Positions 26,711 through 36,132 of a stretch of DNA of 64,000 nt are shown here, one piece after another. Where the stretch lies: assembly GCA_902556205.1 (NCBI GenBank), contig CACDVH010000002.1:1-64000 (forward strand), in the 5' to 3' direction. How positions within the stretch are numbered: position 1 is the first letter of the stretch; every line of letters begins with the position of its first letter. Source of the stretch: an uncultured Gammaproteobacteria bacterium (GTDB taxonomy: Bacteria; Pseudomonadota; Gammaproteobacteria; PS1; Pseudothioglobaceae). Under the pieces are notes generated by a model. The model was not told the DNA's origin. It ran no database searches and worked only from the letters and a program-made list of their open reading frames with translations. The position numbers and the translations under genes are program-made.

Positions 26711-28090
26711 ATGTTTTATCGATTTATACTATTTGCGTTTTCTTTTATTTTGTCTCTGAATGTTGGAGCCATAACTCTCAATGAATATAGTGAAAGCCTT
26801 GTTGAGAGCCATCCTTATTTTGTTCAACTCTCTTTATCAGAGAAGACAAGCCTCCTCAACCAGAAGTCGTTAACTACCTACACTGACTGGAATATAAAGG
26901 CTGGAGCGAGTGAAACTTTCGCAGGTGGTGAGGATGTTGGTTCTAGACTTTATAAAGATTTATTTACAACAAAATATGAAATAGGCGCAACAAGAAAAGT
27001 CGAAAATTCTGGTGCTAGTGTGAACCTGAAGCACTCGATGACTAGAAATGACAAGGATAGTAATGCAACTCATTCAAACCTCTTCTCGGTAGATTATGTT
27101 AGACCTATGCTCCAAAACAAAGATGGACTCAATGATAGGCTCAATCTTGACCTTGCTTCAATCGAACTTATGTCAAAGAAGGTTAGTCTTGAAGAGCAAG
27201 CAGAAAACTTCCTAGCTTCAAAGCTAACAAAGTTTGTCGATTTAGCACTTAAACAGGAGGTTGTTAAAAATCATAAAATTGCTCTTGATCTCGCTAAACA
27301 GCAACTCGATCTTACAGAAGATAAATTTAATAATTCTCTTGTAGATATTACTGTCTTGATTCAAGAAAAAGATAAGTTTGTTAAAGCCAAACAACAGTCC
27401 CTCCAATCCAACAAAGAACTAATTATAGAGAGACGAGAGTTGGCAGATCTGATTGGAGTTAGGGAGTCAGATATGATCGTTGAGATGGACTTATTTAAAG
27501 AGCAAAAGCTTGTTAATTTAAATCCATCGGAGTTTGTAAAGAGTTCAAGAGCGATGCAAAAATATGATTTTGATAAAGCCAAACTTCAAAGAGAACTTGA
27601 GTCTAACGAGAACAAAACCATGCCTAATGTTAATTTAAATCTCGGATTATCATCTTTGGGCGAGAATGACAAATACTTTGGCAGTTTTGGTAACAGAGAC
27701 TACTCTTGGAATATAGGTTTAGATATTTCCTACCCTTTGGGGTCAAGAAAAGAGATGATTGCAGTTGAAAATACTGAAATTAAAATGTCTGATATTGACG
27801 CGAAGCGTGCTGAAGCTGAAATGAATAGCATCCAACAAATAAATTATCTATTGGCACAAGTTGATCTTCTTACTGAACTTGTTGAGCTGTATCTTGAGCA
27901 GGGCGCACTTGCTGAAGAAAAGGTCATCGAAGAGCAGATAAAGTTTAGTGAGGCAAGAGGTCAAAAATCTCTTGTACTTGCTGCAAAAATTAATGCCAAT
28001 CAAGCTAACTTGACCTACCTGCAGGCTGCTGGCACCTATCAAAAAATAATTATCGATTATAAGGCGGCAATTGACCAACTTTATAATTAA
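26711..28090 (+). CDS. TolC-family outer membrane protein
   Basis: ~459 residues with a signal peptide (MFYRFILFAFSFILSLNVGA; ATG 26711 with AGGGGA upstream). The long helical stretches with heptad pattern (residues ~140-230 and ~350-450) and the LGLSSLGEND...DISYPLG beta-strand segments fit an OEP/TolC efflux tunnel. TolC proteins partner with membrane-fusion proteins and inner-membrane pumps; none is adjacent, so the partner must be elsewhere. The promoter region carries two TTCAC direct repeats 11 bp apart (26626 and 26637). It is followed after 2 bp by the acyltransferase gene. Confidence 0.82.
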   Translation: MFYRFILFAFSFILSLNVGAITLNEYSESLVESHPYFVQLSLSEKTSLLNQKSLTTYTDWNIKAGASETFAGGEDVGSRLYKDLFTTKYEIGATRKVENSGASVNLKHSMTRNDKDSNATHSNLFSVDYVRPMLQNKDGLNDRLNLDLASIELMSKKVSLEEQAENFLASKLTKFVDLALKQEVVKNHKIALDLAKQQLDLTEDKFNNSLVDITVLIQEKDKFVKAKQQSLQSNKELIIERRELADLIGVRESDMIVEMDLFKEQKLVNLNPSEFVKSSRAMQKYDFDKAKLQRELESNENKTMPNVNLNLGLSSLGENDKYFGSFGNRDYSWNIGLDISYPLGSRKEMIAVENTEIKMSDIDAKRAEAEMNSIQQINYLLAQVDLLTELVELYLEQGALAEEKVIEEQIKFSEARGQKSLVLAAKINANQANLTYLQAAGTYQKIIIDYKAAIDQLYN

Positions 28091-28092
28091 AG

Positions 28093-28935
28093 ATGATTCG
28101 CCTTTTTTTAGCTTTTTGCTCCCTTCTTCCTCTAAGGGCTAATCATTCTTTTGGTGCTTTTCTGGGACAACTTTTGTTTATCTTTAATTCAGATGCTAAA
28201 AATGCATCAAAGCAGAATTTAGAGATTTGCTTTCCAAATCTCAGCCCAGGCGAGCTTCGAAAGTTATTAAAGAAGGTTCTTATTGAAACAGGAAAATCTC
28301 TAACGGAGTCGGGTTTAATTTGGAACCAGTCCTTTAAAGAAAACACCAAACTCATTAGAAATATTCATGGTGAAAATTATTTAGATAGCCCAAAGAAGAC
28401 TATCTTGTTGGTTCCTCATATAGGGTGTTGGGAGATAACTGGGAGAGTTATTGCTGAAAAGCGAAAGATAACCTTTATGTACCGTCCCCTGAGAAGTTCG
28501 AAACAGAATGAATATCTCTTTGCTCGCAGAAATCAAGGTAATCTAACTATGGCTAGCGCCGATAAATCAGGCATCTTAAAAATACAAAGAGCTCTTAATA
28601 ATGGTGAATTGATTGGTATGCTTCCAGATCAAGATCCAGGAAAAGATGGCGGTATTATGGCTCCTTTTTTTAATAAAGAAGTCAATACAATGACTCTATT
28701 AGCAAGATTAGCTAAAAAGCATAATGCACAGGTTTTAATGTTCTGGGCTAATAGGCTTGAAAAGGGAAGGGGTTATGATTTAAATATTGAGCCTGTGGAT
28801 CTTACTGGAAACGGTGAAGATATAGAGTCATATACACAATTAATGAATAAGTCGATTGAATCTTTAATCAGAAAAACACCAGAGCAATATTTATGGAGCT
28901 ATAGACGCTTTAAGTCATCTCACTCTTATCAATAA
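28093..28935 (+). CDS. LpxL/HtrB-like lipid A (lysophospholipid-type) acyltransferase
   Basis: 280 residues. The family core is seen in LLVPHIGCWEITGRVI (the H-x4-E/D catalytic motif appears as HIGCWE), YRPLRSSKQNEYLFARRN and LIGMLPDQDPGKDGG. An N-terminal hydrophobic stretch anchors it to the inner membrane. It probably adds a secondary acyl chain to lipid A (LpxL/LpxM type). Chain length and site cannot be predicted. It directly follows the TolC-like gene, so an envelope operon is likely. Confidence 0.88.
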   Translation: MIRLFLAFCSLLPLRANHSFGAFLGQLLFIFNSDAKNASKQNLEICFPNLSPGELRKLLKKVLIETGKSLTESGLIWNQSFKENTKLIRNIHGENYLDSPKKTILLVPHIGCWEITGRVIAEKRKITFMYRPLRSSKQNEYLFARRNQGNLTMASADKSGILKIQRALNNGELIGMLPDQDPGKDGGIMAPFFNKEVNTMTLLARLAKKHNAQVLMFWANRLEKGRGYDLNIEPVDLTGNGEDIESYTQLMNKSIESLIRKTPEQYLWSYRRFKSSHSYQ

Positions 28936-28981
28936 GTTCTTTAATTTAGACTCTCTCGAGGCTGAAAAGTATCAATAATGG

Positions 28982-28993
28982 TATAATTCACGG
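28982..28993 (+). promoter_or_regulatory. Leaderless-type -10 ahead of cysE
   Basis: TATAAT at 28982-28987 stands exactly 6 nt before the cysE ATG, and no Shine-Dalgarno can fit between them. Transcription starting ~7 nt after the -10 would begin at or next to the start codon. Confidence 0.55.
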
Positions 28994-29659
28994 ATGAGAA
29001 TTGTTGAAGACGTCCGAAGTGTTTTTGCTCGAGATCCAGCAGCAAGAAACGTATTTGAAATACTTACCTGTTATTCAGGTGTTCAAGCCGTCATTTTTTA
29101 TCGTTTAACTCACTCACTATGGAGAATTAAACTTCGTTGGCTCGCAAGATTTATTTCAACGCTTGCTCGCTGGATTACTGGAATTGAGATACACCCCGGA
29201 GCAGTCATAGGAAGACGGTTTTTTATTGATCATGGGATGGGAGTAGTGATTGGTGAAACAGCAATCATTGGCGATGATTGCATGCTTTATCACGGCGTAA
29301 CTCTAGGAGGGACTACCTGGGATAAAGTAAAGAGGCACCCAACTCTAAAAAATGGAGTTGTGATTGGTGCAGGTGCAAAAATTTTAGGACCGATAACTCT
29401 TGGTAACAATGTGAGGGTTGGCTCAAATTCTGTAGTTGTGAGATCGATTGATGATAACGAGACTGTGGTAGGTATTCCAGGGCGAATCGTTAGGCAAAAA
29501 ACAGATGATGAGGGTTCTTTTGATTCTTATGCAGCGAAGGCCTCTGGTATTTCAAATGACCCCACTCTTCAGGCTGTTAATTCACTGATTGATAGACTCG
29601 CAGTGATGGAGGAAAAGCTTGAAAAAGTCACTTCAAAAAAAGTCCGCCAAAAGCATTGA
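28994..29659 (+). CDS. cysE: Serine O-acetyltransferase
   Basis: 221 residues, short form lacking the long N-terminal helical extension of the enteric enzyme. The hexapeptide left-handed beta-helix is seen in [44 protein letters not shown] (split here for the reader over residues ~65-110) with the active-site His residues, and [27 protein letters not shown]. It makes O-acetylserine for cysteine synthesis. It lies just upstream of the isc operon, a frequent arrangement linking cysteine supply with Fe-S cluster assembly. Confidence 0.95.
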   Translation: MRIVEDVRSVFARDPAARNVFEILTCYSGVQAVIFYRLTHSLWRIKLRWLARFISTLARWITGIEIHPGAVIGRRFFIDHGMGVVIGETAIIGDDCMLYHGVTLGGTTWDKVKRHPTLKNGVVIGAGAKILGPITLGNNVRVGSNSVVVRSIDDNETVVGIPGRIVRQKTDDEGSFDSYAAKASGISNDPTLQAVNSLIDRLAVMEEKLEKVTSKKVRQKH

Positions 29660-29686
29660 AAAAAACTAAACATTGAGTTGAATAAA

Positions 29687-29720
29687 ATACTTGACTAAAA
29701 TACTTGGTTAATAGTATAAT
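29687..29720 (+). promoter_or_regulatory. isc operon promoter with IscR type 1 box
   Basis: TTGACT (29691-29696) and TATAAT (29715-29720) form a promoter with an 18-bp spacer. The 25-bp segment 29687-29711 (ATACTTGACTAAAATACTTG plus GTTAA) matches the known type 1 IscR operator pattern and covers the -35. The [2Fe-2S] form of IscR would repress here when clusters are plentiful. Confidence 0.8.
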
Positions 29721-29748
29721 TTGCACTTTATTTTAGATTGAGAATCTT

Positions 29749-30177
29749 ATGCAATTAACCACAAAAGGAAGATATGCGGTGACGGCTATGTTGGATTTAG
29801 CTTCTAACGAATCAACAAGGCCAGTTACTCTTGATATGATTTCACAAAGACAAAATATTTCACTCTCTTATTTAGAGCAGCTCTTTGCTAAACTCAGAAA
29901 AGCTAAGCTCGTTAAAAGTGTTAGAGGGCCTGGTGGCGGATACCTTTTAAACGTTAATGCTGAGGAAGTTTCACTCACTCAAATTATTGAGGCGGTCGAT
30001 GAAAATATTGATCTTAGAAGGTGTCATGGATCAAAAGACTGTAACCGTGGAAAGCAGTGCTTGTCTCACCATTTATGGTGCGAGGTTAGTGATCAAATTA
30101 GAGGCTTTTTGAGCACTCGAAACCTTCAACAGGTTATGGACGACTACCGCCTTAATCAGTCACTCAATCTTAATTAA
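29749..30177 (+). CDS. iscR: Fe-S cluster assembly regulator IscR
   Basis: 142 residues of the Rrf2 family. MQLTTKGRYAVTAMLDLAS and the winged helix (SLSYLEQLFAKLRKAKLVKSVRGPGGGYLL) are typical, and the three cluster cysteines are present in LRRCHGSKDCNRGKQCLSHHLW. It senses [2Fe-2S] status and controls the operon it heads via the box at 29687. Confidence 0.96.
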   Translation: MQLTTKGRYAVTAMLDLASNESTRPVTLDMISQRQNISLSYLEQLFAKLRKAKLVKSVRGPGGGYLLNVNAEEVSLTQIIEAVDENIDLRRCHGSKDCNRGKQCLSHHLWCEVSDQIRGFLSTRNLQQVMDDYRLNQSLNLN

Positions 30178-30198
30178 TTTTTTAAAAGGAATATTTAA

Positions 30199-31413
30199 AT
30201 GCTAACTCCAACTTACATGGATTACTCGTCAACCACTCCAGTTGATCCTCGTGTTGCCAAAAAAATGGCTAAATATCTAACTATGGAGGGTGATTTTGGT
30301 AACGCTGCATCGCGCTCACATTATTACGGATGGCAGGCTGAAAAAGCAGTTGATGAGGCTAGGTCTCAGGTCGCTGATTTGGTTGGAGCAGATCCAAGAG
30401 AGATTGTATGGACTTCAGGGGCTACAGAGTCAAATAACCTAGCAATTAAAGGGATTGCGAATTTTTATCACAAGCGTGGTAAACATATTATTACTTTAAA
30501 GACAGAGCATAAGGCTGTTTTAGATACCTGCCGGCAGCTAGAAAGAGAGGGCTTTGAAGTCACTTACTTAGATCCTATGGCTAATGGTCTTTTGGATATT
30601 GAGGATTTTAAGAATACGATCAGAGAAGACACAATTTTGGCCTCATTCATGCATGTGAATAATGAGATTGGTGTGATTCAAGATCTACAGACTATTGGTG
30701 ATATATGTAGAGAAAACAAAGTGTTTTTTCATGTAGATGCGGCTCAATCGGTTGGTAAAATTGAAATCGATCTAGCTTCTCTTCCAGTAGATCTTATGAG
30801 TTTTTCAGCCCACAAAATCTATGGTCCTAAAGGAATGGGAGCTCTTTATGTCTCTCGTAAGCCTAGAGTTCGTCTAGAAGCCCAGATGCATGGCGGTGGT
30901 CATGAGAGAGGGATGCGCTCTGGAACACTTGCTACCCATCAAATTGTGGGTATGGGTGAGGCTTTTGCAATTGCCAAAGCCGAGATGAAAGAAGAGAGTG
31001 AGAGAACATTAAGATTAAGGCAAAGACTCTATGATGGATTTTCTGATATGGAAGAGGTCGTTGTCAATGGTGATTTGGATCAAAGAATCTCAGGCAACCT
31101 GAATATTAGCTTTAACTATGTCGAAGGTGAGTCTCTCATGATGGCTATATCTGGGGTTGCTGTATCCTCAGGTTCCGCTTGTACATCGGCAAGTCTTGAG
31201 CCCTCTTATGTCCTTCGTGCACTTGGACTGAGTGATGAGCTTGCTCATAGCTCAATTCGCTTTAGTGTTGGCCGATATACGACTGAAAAGGATGTTGATG
31301 ATGCAATCGCCTTGGTTCGTGAGAAAGTTGAAAAATTAAGAGATTTATCACCTTTGTGGGATATGTATAAAGATGGAATTGATTTAAATTCAGTGCAGTG
31401 GGCTGCTCACTAA
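30199..31413 (+). CDS. iscS: Cysteine desulfurase IscS
   Basis: 404 residues. [15 protein letters not shown] start, PLP Lys in [17 protein letters not shown], active-site Cys in [21 protein letters not shown] and the C-terminal [18 protein letters not shown] are those of group I IscS. It takes sulfur from cysteine and hands it to IscU and other acceptors. Confidence 0.97.
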   Translation: MLTPTYMDYSSTTPVDPRVAKKMAKYLTMEGDFGNAASRSHYYGWQAEKAVDEARSQVADLVGADPREIVWTSGATESNNLAIKGIANFYHKRGKHIITLKTEHKAVLDTCRQLEREGFEVTYLDPMANGLLDIEDFKNTIREDTILASFMHVNNEIGVIQDLQTIGDICRENKVFFHVDAAQSVGKIEIDLASLPVDLMSFSAHKIYGPKGMGALYVSRKPRVRLEAQMHGGGHERGMRSGTLATHQIVGMGEAFAIAKAEMKEESERTLRLRQRLYDGFSDMEEVVVNGDLDQRISGNLNISFNYVEGESLMMAISGVAVSSGSACTSASLEPSYVLRALGLSDELAHSSIRFSVGRYTTEKDVDDAIALVREKVEKLRDLSPLWDMYKDGIDLNSVQWAAH

Positions 31414-31434
31414 ATTTGAAAAGATTTAAAAACT

Positions 31435-31450
31435 CTACAGCACGCTGTAG
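31435..31450 (+). other. Small hairpin in the iscS-iscU gap
   Basis: CTACAG-CACG-CTGTAG is a perfect 6-bp stem with a 4-nt loop in the 69-bp gap between iscS and iscU. There is no T-run, so it is more likely an mRNA processing or stability element than a terminator. Confidence 0.45.
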
Positions 31451-31482
31451 CGTAAAATTGTTAGTTAAATTCGGAGTAACTT

Positions 31483-31863
31483 ATGGCATATGGTAAGAAA
31501 GTATTAGATCACTATGAAAATCCTAGGAATGTAGGAGTTTTAGATAAAGACGCAACTAATGTGGGTACTGGAATGGTCGGTGCTCCGGCTTGTGGTGATG
31601 TGATGCGTTTGCAGATTCAGGTTAATGATGAAGGCGTCATTGAAGAGGCTAAATTCAAAACATACGGCTGCGGCTCAGCAATCGCGTCTTCGTCACTCCT
31701 AACAGAGTGGGTTAAAGGCAAGACTCTTGATGAGGCATCTCAAATTAAAAATACTGAGATTGTAGATGAATTAGAACTACCTCCAGTTAAGATTCACTGC
31801 TCAGTGCTGGCTGAAGATGCAATCAAAGCCGCTATTACTGACCTGAAGAAGAAAGTTAACTAA
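31483..31863 (+). CDS. iscU: Fe-S cluster scaffold IscU
   Basis: 126 residues. The cluster ligands are in [26 protein letters not shown] and the [17 protein letters not shown] segment, which also holds the HscA-recognition motif LPPVK. It assembles [2Fe-2S] clusters from IscS sulfur. Confidence 0.97.
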   Translation: MAYGKKVLDHYENPRNVGVLDKDATNVGTGMVGAPACGDVMRLQIQVNDEGVIEEAKFKTYGCGSAIASSSLLTEWVKGKTLDEASQIKNTEIVDELELPPVKIHCSVLAEDAIKAAITDLKKKVN

Positions 31864-31868
31864 TAATT

Positions 31869-32192
31869 ATGGCGATTACACTGACCGACAAAGCCGCACA
31901 AAGAATGAGCGACTATCTGACCAATAGGGGCTCAGGTGTTGGCGTTCGATTGTCGGTACAAACAACGGGCTGTTCTGGCCTTGGCTACAACATGGAGTTC
32001 GTGGATTCTGTTAATGATGATGACACAACTTTTGATGATAAAGGCGTTAAAGTAATCGTCGATGCCAAAAGCCTAATCTATATTGATGGTACTGAAGTCG
32101 ACTTTCAAAAAGAAGGCCTCAATGAAGGCTTTGAGTTCAATAACCCAAACTCCAAAGCTGAGTGTGGTTGCGGAGAATCTTTTACCGTTTAG
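31869..32192 (+). CDS. iscA: Fe-S assembly A-type carrier IscA
   Basis: 107 residues of the HesB/IscA family with the three conserved cysteines ([15 protein letters not shown] and the terminal AECGCGESF). It receives clusters from IscU and delivers them to apo-proteins. Confidence 0.96.
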   Translation: MAITLTDKAAQRMSDYLTNRGSGVGVRLSVQTTGCSGLGYNMEFVDSVNDDDTTFDDKGVKVIVDAKSLIYIDGTEVDFQKEGLNEGFEFNNPNSKAECGCGESFTV

Positions 32193-32225
32193 ACAGCTTT
32201 AATGGTTTTCTAGGGCATTGGCTAT

Positions 32226-32741
32226 ATGCAAAATTATTTTGAGTTATTCGACCTTGAAACATCCTTTTTTATTGATGATTCAAACTTAAAGGAATCCTAT
32301 CAAAGAGAGATTGCTCGTTTTCATCCTGATAGGTTTGCCAGTAAAACTGACTCTGAAAAATTGCAAGCACTGCAAAACACCTCTCTATTAAATACTGCCT
32401 TTGAATCTATCAAGTCACCACTGAATAGAGCGAGTTATCTTCTAAAGCTTGAGGGTATTGATGCCTTTGATGAGAGAGATACCACGATGGATCATGACTT
32501 CTTAATCTCTCAGATTGAGCTCAGAGAAGAGCTCGAGTTGTTGAAATTAAAACAAAATGCGGATGATTTAGAAGACTACCTGGATAAAGTTGAGGAACAA
32601 ATCCAATCTAAGATTGATTTGATTTCAGATGCCTTTAAAGAAGATAAAGGCCACACGGAGATCAAAAAAGACGTTAGAGAGCTCAAGTTTTATGAACAGT
32701 TATTGAATGAGTCGAGTAAATTGATGGATGAATGGTTATAG
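32226..32741 (+). CDS. hscB: Co-chaperone HscB
   Basis: 171 residues. The J-domain (residues 1-75: NYFELFDLETSFFIDD, RFHPDRFAS with the HPD loop) is followed by the C-terminal helical domain that binds IscU (SQIELREELELLK). It brings IscU to HscA and stimulates its ATPase. Confidence 0.95.
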   Translation: MQNYFELFDLETSFFIDDSNLKESYQREIARFHPDRFASKTDSEKLQALQNTSLLNTAFESIKSPLNRASYLLKLEGIDAFDERDTTMDHDFLISQIELREELELLKLKQNADDLEDYLDKVEEQIQSKIDLISDAFKEDKGHTEIKKDVRELKFYEQLLNESSKLMDEWL

Positions 32742-32751
32742 GGCTTAAATA

Positions 32752-34605
32752 ATGGCATTACTTCAAATCTCAGAACCTGGACAGTCAACAGCGCCTCACC
32801 GCCATAATTTAGCCTGTGGAATTGATTTAGGCACAACAAACTCTTTGGTTGCAAGTGTTATGAGCGGTGCTACAAAACTATTAAAAGATGCAGACGGACA
32901 TGCTATCCTTCCATCTGTGGCTCATTTTAGCTCTGCTGGAGTATCTATCGGAAAAGAGGCTCTAAAGTTCTCTATCAAAGATCCATCCAATACAATATTT
33001 TCAATCAAGCGATTCATGGGAATCAGTTTCGATGAGGCGAAAGCCATTAAAAACCTTCCTTATGATCTAATCGATCAAGATGGCTCAGTTGGCTTTCAAA
33101 CTTCAATGGGCATTTTGTCACCCATAGAGGTCTCAGCTAGAATACTCTCAAGCCTTAAAAATAGAGCTGAGAAGGCTCTAGGTGATGAGCTTAAAGGTGC
33201 TGTTATAACCGTTCCAGCTTACTTTAATGATGCCCAAAGACAATCCACAAAAGACGCTGCAAAGCTTGCTGGCATTAATGTACTTAGACTCCTGAACGAG
33301 CCAACAGCGGCTGCCATTGCATACGGTTTAGAGACAAAAGAAGAGGGCATTCATGCGGTTTATGATTTAGGAGGAGGTACTTTTGATATTTCCATACTAA
33401 GTTTCAATAGAGGCGTATTTGAGGTGATGTCTACGGGCGGAGACTCTAGTCTTGGAGGTGATGACTTTGATAACTTAATTTTTGAAGACTGTGTCAAAAC
33501 GCTTCGTTTAGAGAATTTATCAGCAAGCCAGATTCAGGGCATTAGGCAATTTGCTAAAACTGCCAAAGAGCAGCTATCAACAGATGATACTGTGAGCTTT
33601 AAAATTGATACTCAACACTACCAAATAACCAAGTCTGACTTTGAGTCCATGTCTGAAGATTTAGTTAAGCAAACGCTTCGTATCACTAAAAGAGCGCTAA
33701 GGGATGCTGGGATTGATGCTCAAGACGTTAAAGAGACCATTATGGTGGGTGGCTCCACTCGCATGACTATGATTAGAGAAAGAGTCGGTGAGTTATTTAA
33801 AAAGCCAGTATTGTGCTCCATTAATCCAGATGAGGTTGTGGCTAAAGGCGCAGCAATTCAGGCAAATGTTTTGGCTGGAAACAAAAGTAAGGATGATGTC
33901 CTTCTTTTAGATGTTCTTCCTCTCTCGCTGGGTCTTGAAACGATGGGCGGTCTTGTGGAAAAGGTCATTCATAGAAACACAACGATTCCTATTACCAGAG
34001 CGCAAGAGTTTACAACCTACAAAGATGGACAGACAGGGATGGGAATACACGTCTATCAAGGTGAGAGAGAGCTCACAAAGGATTGCCGTTCCCTGGGACG
34101 ATTTGAGCTTAAAGGGATACCTCCAATGGTCGCTGGTAGGGCGCGCATACTGGTTGAGTTTCAGGTTGATGCTGATGGGCTTTTATCGGTCTCTGCAAAA
34201 GAGGAGACCTCAGGTGCTAAATCTGAGATAGTGATTAAGCCTTCTTATGGTCTGAGCGATGAGGAAATGGAGAAAATGCTCAAGGATTCGGTTGTATTTG
34301 CGCAGGAAGATATTCAGCTCAGACAGCTCCAGGAGCAGCGCGTCGATGCTAATAGAACGATTGAGGCGATTGATGCGGCTCTTGAGGCTGATCAATCTCT
34401 CTTAGATCAAGATATGCTTGATTTAATTCTAGCTGCTCGAGAGAATTTATCGCTTTTAGTTGACTCTGATGATTCAAATGAGATTAAAGAAGCAACGAAG
34501 GAGCTTGAAAGGGTGAGCGCAAAGTTTGTTGAGATGAGAATGAACCAATCCATTATGAGTGCAATGAAAGGGCACAGCATTGATGAATTTAATGAACAAC
34601 TATAA
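32752..34605 (+). CDS. hscA: Fe-S assembly chaperone HscA (Hsp70 family)
   Basis: 617 residues. [30 protein letters not shown] and [20 protein letters not shown] form the Hsp70 ATPase core, and the substrate-binding domain begins after [17 protein letters not shown]. It drives cluster transfer from IscU. The position between hscB and fdx confirms it as HscA rather than DnaK. Confidence 0.96.
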   Translation: MALLQISEPGQSTAPHRHNLACGIDLGTTNSLVASVMSGATKLLKDADGHAILPSVAHFSSAGVSIGKEALKFSIKDPSNTIFSIKRFMGISFDEAKAIKNLPYDLIDQDGSVGFQTSMGILSPIEVSARILSSLKNRAEKALGDELKGAVITVPAYFNDAQRQSTKDAAKLAGINVLRLLNEPTAAAIAYGLETKEEGIHAVYDLGGGTFDISILSFNRGVFEVMSTGGDSSLGGDDFDNLIFEDCVKTLRLENLSASQIQGIRQFAKTAKEQLSTDDTVSFKIDTQHYQITKSDFESMSEDLVKQTLRITKRALRDAGIDAQDVKETIMVGGSTRMTMIRERVGELFKKPVLCSINPDEVVAKGAAIQANVLAGNKSKDDVLLLDVLPLSLGLETMGGLVEKVIHRNTTIPITRAQEFTTYKDGQTGMGIHVYQGERELTKDCRSLGRFELKGIPPMVAGRARILVEFQVDADGLLSVSAKEETSGAKSEIVIKPSYGLSDEEMEKMLKDSVVFAQEDIQLRQLQEQRVDANRTIEAIDAALEADQSLLDQDMLDLILAARENLSLLVDSDDSNEIKEATKELERVSAKFVEMRMNQSIMSAMKGHSIDEFNEQL

Positions 34606-34614
34606 AATATTACT

Positions 34615-34953
34615 ATGCCGCAACTAATTATCCTCCCTAACCAAGATTTCTGCCCTGATGGTACTGTGATTGAAGCAGATACAGGCACTAGTGTTTGCAG
34701 GGCGCTGCTTGATAACGGCATAGAAATTGAGCACGCCTGCGAGATGTCAAACGCCTGTACGACTTGTCATATCTATGTCAGAGAGGGTTTTGATTCAATT
34801 GAAGAGTCAGATGAGATCGAAGATGACTTGCTTGATAAGGCTTGGGGTCTAGACCCAGACTCAAGACTCTCTTGTCAGGCCATTGTCTCTCAAGAGGACT
34901 TGGTTATCGAGATACCTAAATACACTATTAATCAGGTCTCAGAGAACCACTAG
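34615..34953 (+). CDS. fdx: [2Fe-2S] ferredoxin of the isc system
   Basis: 112 residues. The adrenodoxin-type ligands are in EHACEMSNACTTCHIYV and the later SRLSCQAIV. It supplies electrons for cluster assembly. No iscX follows; the next gene is convergent. Confidence 0.95.
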   Translation: MPQLIILPNQDFCPDGTVIEADTGTSVCRALLDNGIEIEHACEMSNACTTCHIYVREGFDSIEESDEIEDDLLDKAWGLDPDSRLSCQAIVSQEDLVIEIPKYTINQVSENH

Positions 34954-34962
34954 ATTTAACCT

Positions 34963-36042
34963 TTACTCAATTGTAATTTTTGGAAAGGCGCCGACCGATT
35001 CATTTTTGAGTGAAAGCGTTCCAGCAACACGTCTAGCAATCTCTTGATACATCCCAGAAACCTGACTCTCAGGATCTTTAGCAACACTAGGAGTGCCCTC
35101 ATCAACATCCGTTCTGATGTCTAATTGAAGTGGAAGTGCACCCAAAAAGTTAGTATCCGAGTTAGCAGCCATTTGTTTACCACCGCCATGACCAAAGATC
35201 TCTTCAGCGTGATTACATTTTGAGCAGATATGAATCGACATGTTTTCAACAATACCTAGGATGGGTATGTTGACTTTTTCAAACATTGCCAAACCTTTTT
35301 GAGCGTCAATAAGAGCAATATCTTGAGGCGTTGTTACTATCACCGCACCGCTGACCGGAATCTTTTGTGAGAGTGTTAATTGAGTGTCACCCGTTCCCGG
35401 CGGCATGTCTATGATCATGTAGTCGACATCGTCCCACTCTGTGTTCTTTAATAACTGCTCGAGAGCCTGTGTGACCATAGGACCACGCCAAACCATAGGT
35501 GAGGCTTCATCGACCAAAAAACCAATCGACATGGATTGTAGGCCATGCGCCATAACTGGCTTCATATTGCCGCCTTCAGACTCTTGGGGCCTAAGGTCTT
35601 TAGCGCCTAACATGCGCGGCTGAGAGGGGCCATAAATATCTGCATCCAGTATCGCAACGTTAGCACCCTCAGACTGTAATGCAAGAGCCAAATTAACCGC
35701 GGTTGTTGACTTGCCAACGCCACCTTTTCCTGAGGCAACAGCGATAATATTCTTAACTCCTGGCAGTGCTTCTACGCCTTGGGTTTCGTATGATGGAATC
35801 TTTGAATTAATAGAAATATTGGAATAGTTGACGCCTTCCTTAGAGAGCGCTTCTTCAACGGTACCTTTAAGGTCCTCATGAAAGTTTGCTGCAGGATATT
35901 TAAGCAGCAGCTCAACATTCACAATCTCATCATCGATCGAAACATTCTTAACATTTTCTGAAGAGACAAGGTCTTTACCTGTGTTCTCATCGATAATACT
36001 ACTTAGAATCGTTTGAATTTTATCTTCGGTTATACTTGACAA
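34963..36042 (-). CDS. apbC: Iron-sulfur carrier ATPase Mrp/ApbC
   Basis: 359 residues. An N-terminal DUF59/MIP18-type domain (to residue ~90) precedes the deviant Walker A IAVASGKGGVGKSTTAVN, DMPPGTGDTQLTLSQ and the CxxC in MSIHICSKCNHAEEIFG that holds a bridging [4Fe-4S] at the dimer interface. It delivers clusters to target proteins, matching the isc operon next door. The start codon is TTG. Confidence 0.94.
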   Translation of the reverse strand: MSSITEDKIQTILSSIIDENTGKDLVSSENVKNVSIDDEIVNVELLLKYPAANFHEDLKGTVEEALSKEGVNYSNISINSKIPSYETQGVEALPGVKNIIAVASGKGGVGKSTTAVNLALALQSEGANVAILDADIYGPSQPRMLGAKDLRPQESEGGNMKPVMAHGLQSMSIGFLVDEASPMVWRGPMVTQALEQLLKNTEWDDVDYMIIDMPPGTGDTQLTLSQKIPVSGAVIVTTPQDIALIDAQKGLAMFEKVNIPILGIVENMSIHICSKCNHAEEIFGHGGGKQMAANSDTNFLGALPLQLDIRTDVDEGTPSVAKDPESQVSGMYQEIARRVAGTLSLKNESVGAFPKITIE

Positions 36043-36132
36043 TTTGTTGACCTCGGTCGGTAAAATAGCGATATTTTATCGTACAACTATCCCACAAATC
36101 CTTATTTATATTGGGATTATTGAAGACTATTT

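Noticed and set aside
36043-36132. GACCTCGGTC palindrome between apbC and metG as an operator
   Set aside because: It is a single 10-bp palindrome in a divergent region with no second copy and no matching regulator, so chance is a sufficient explanation.
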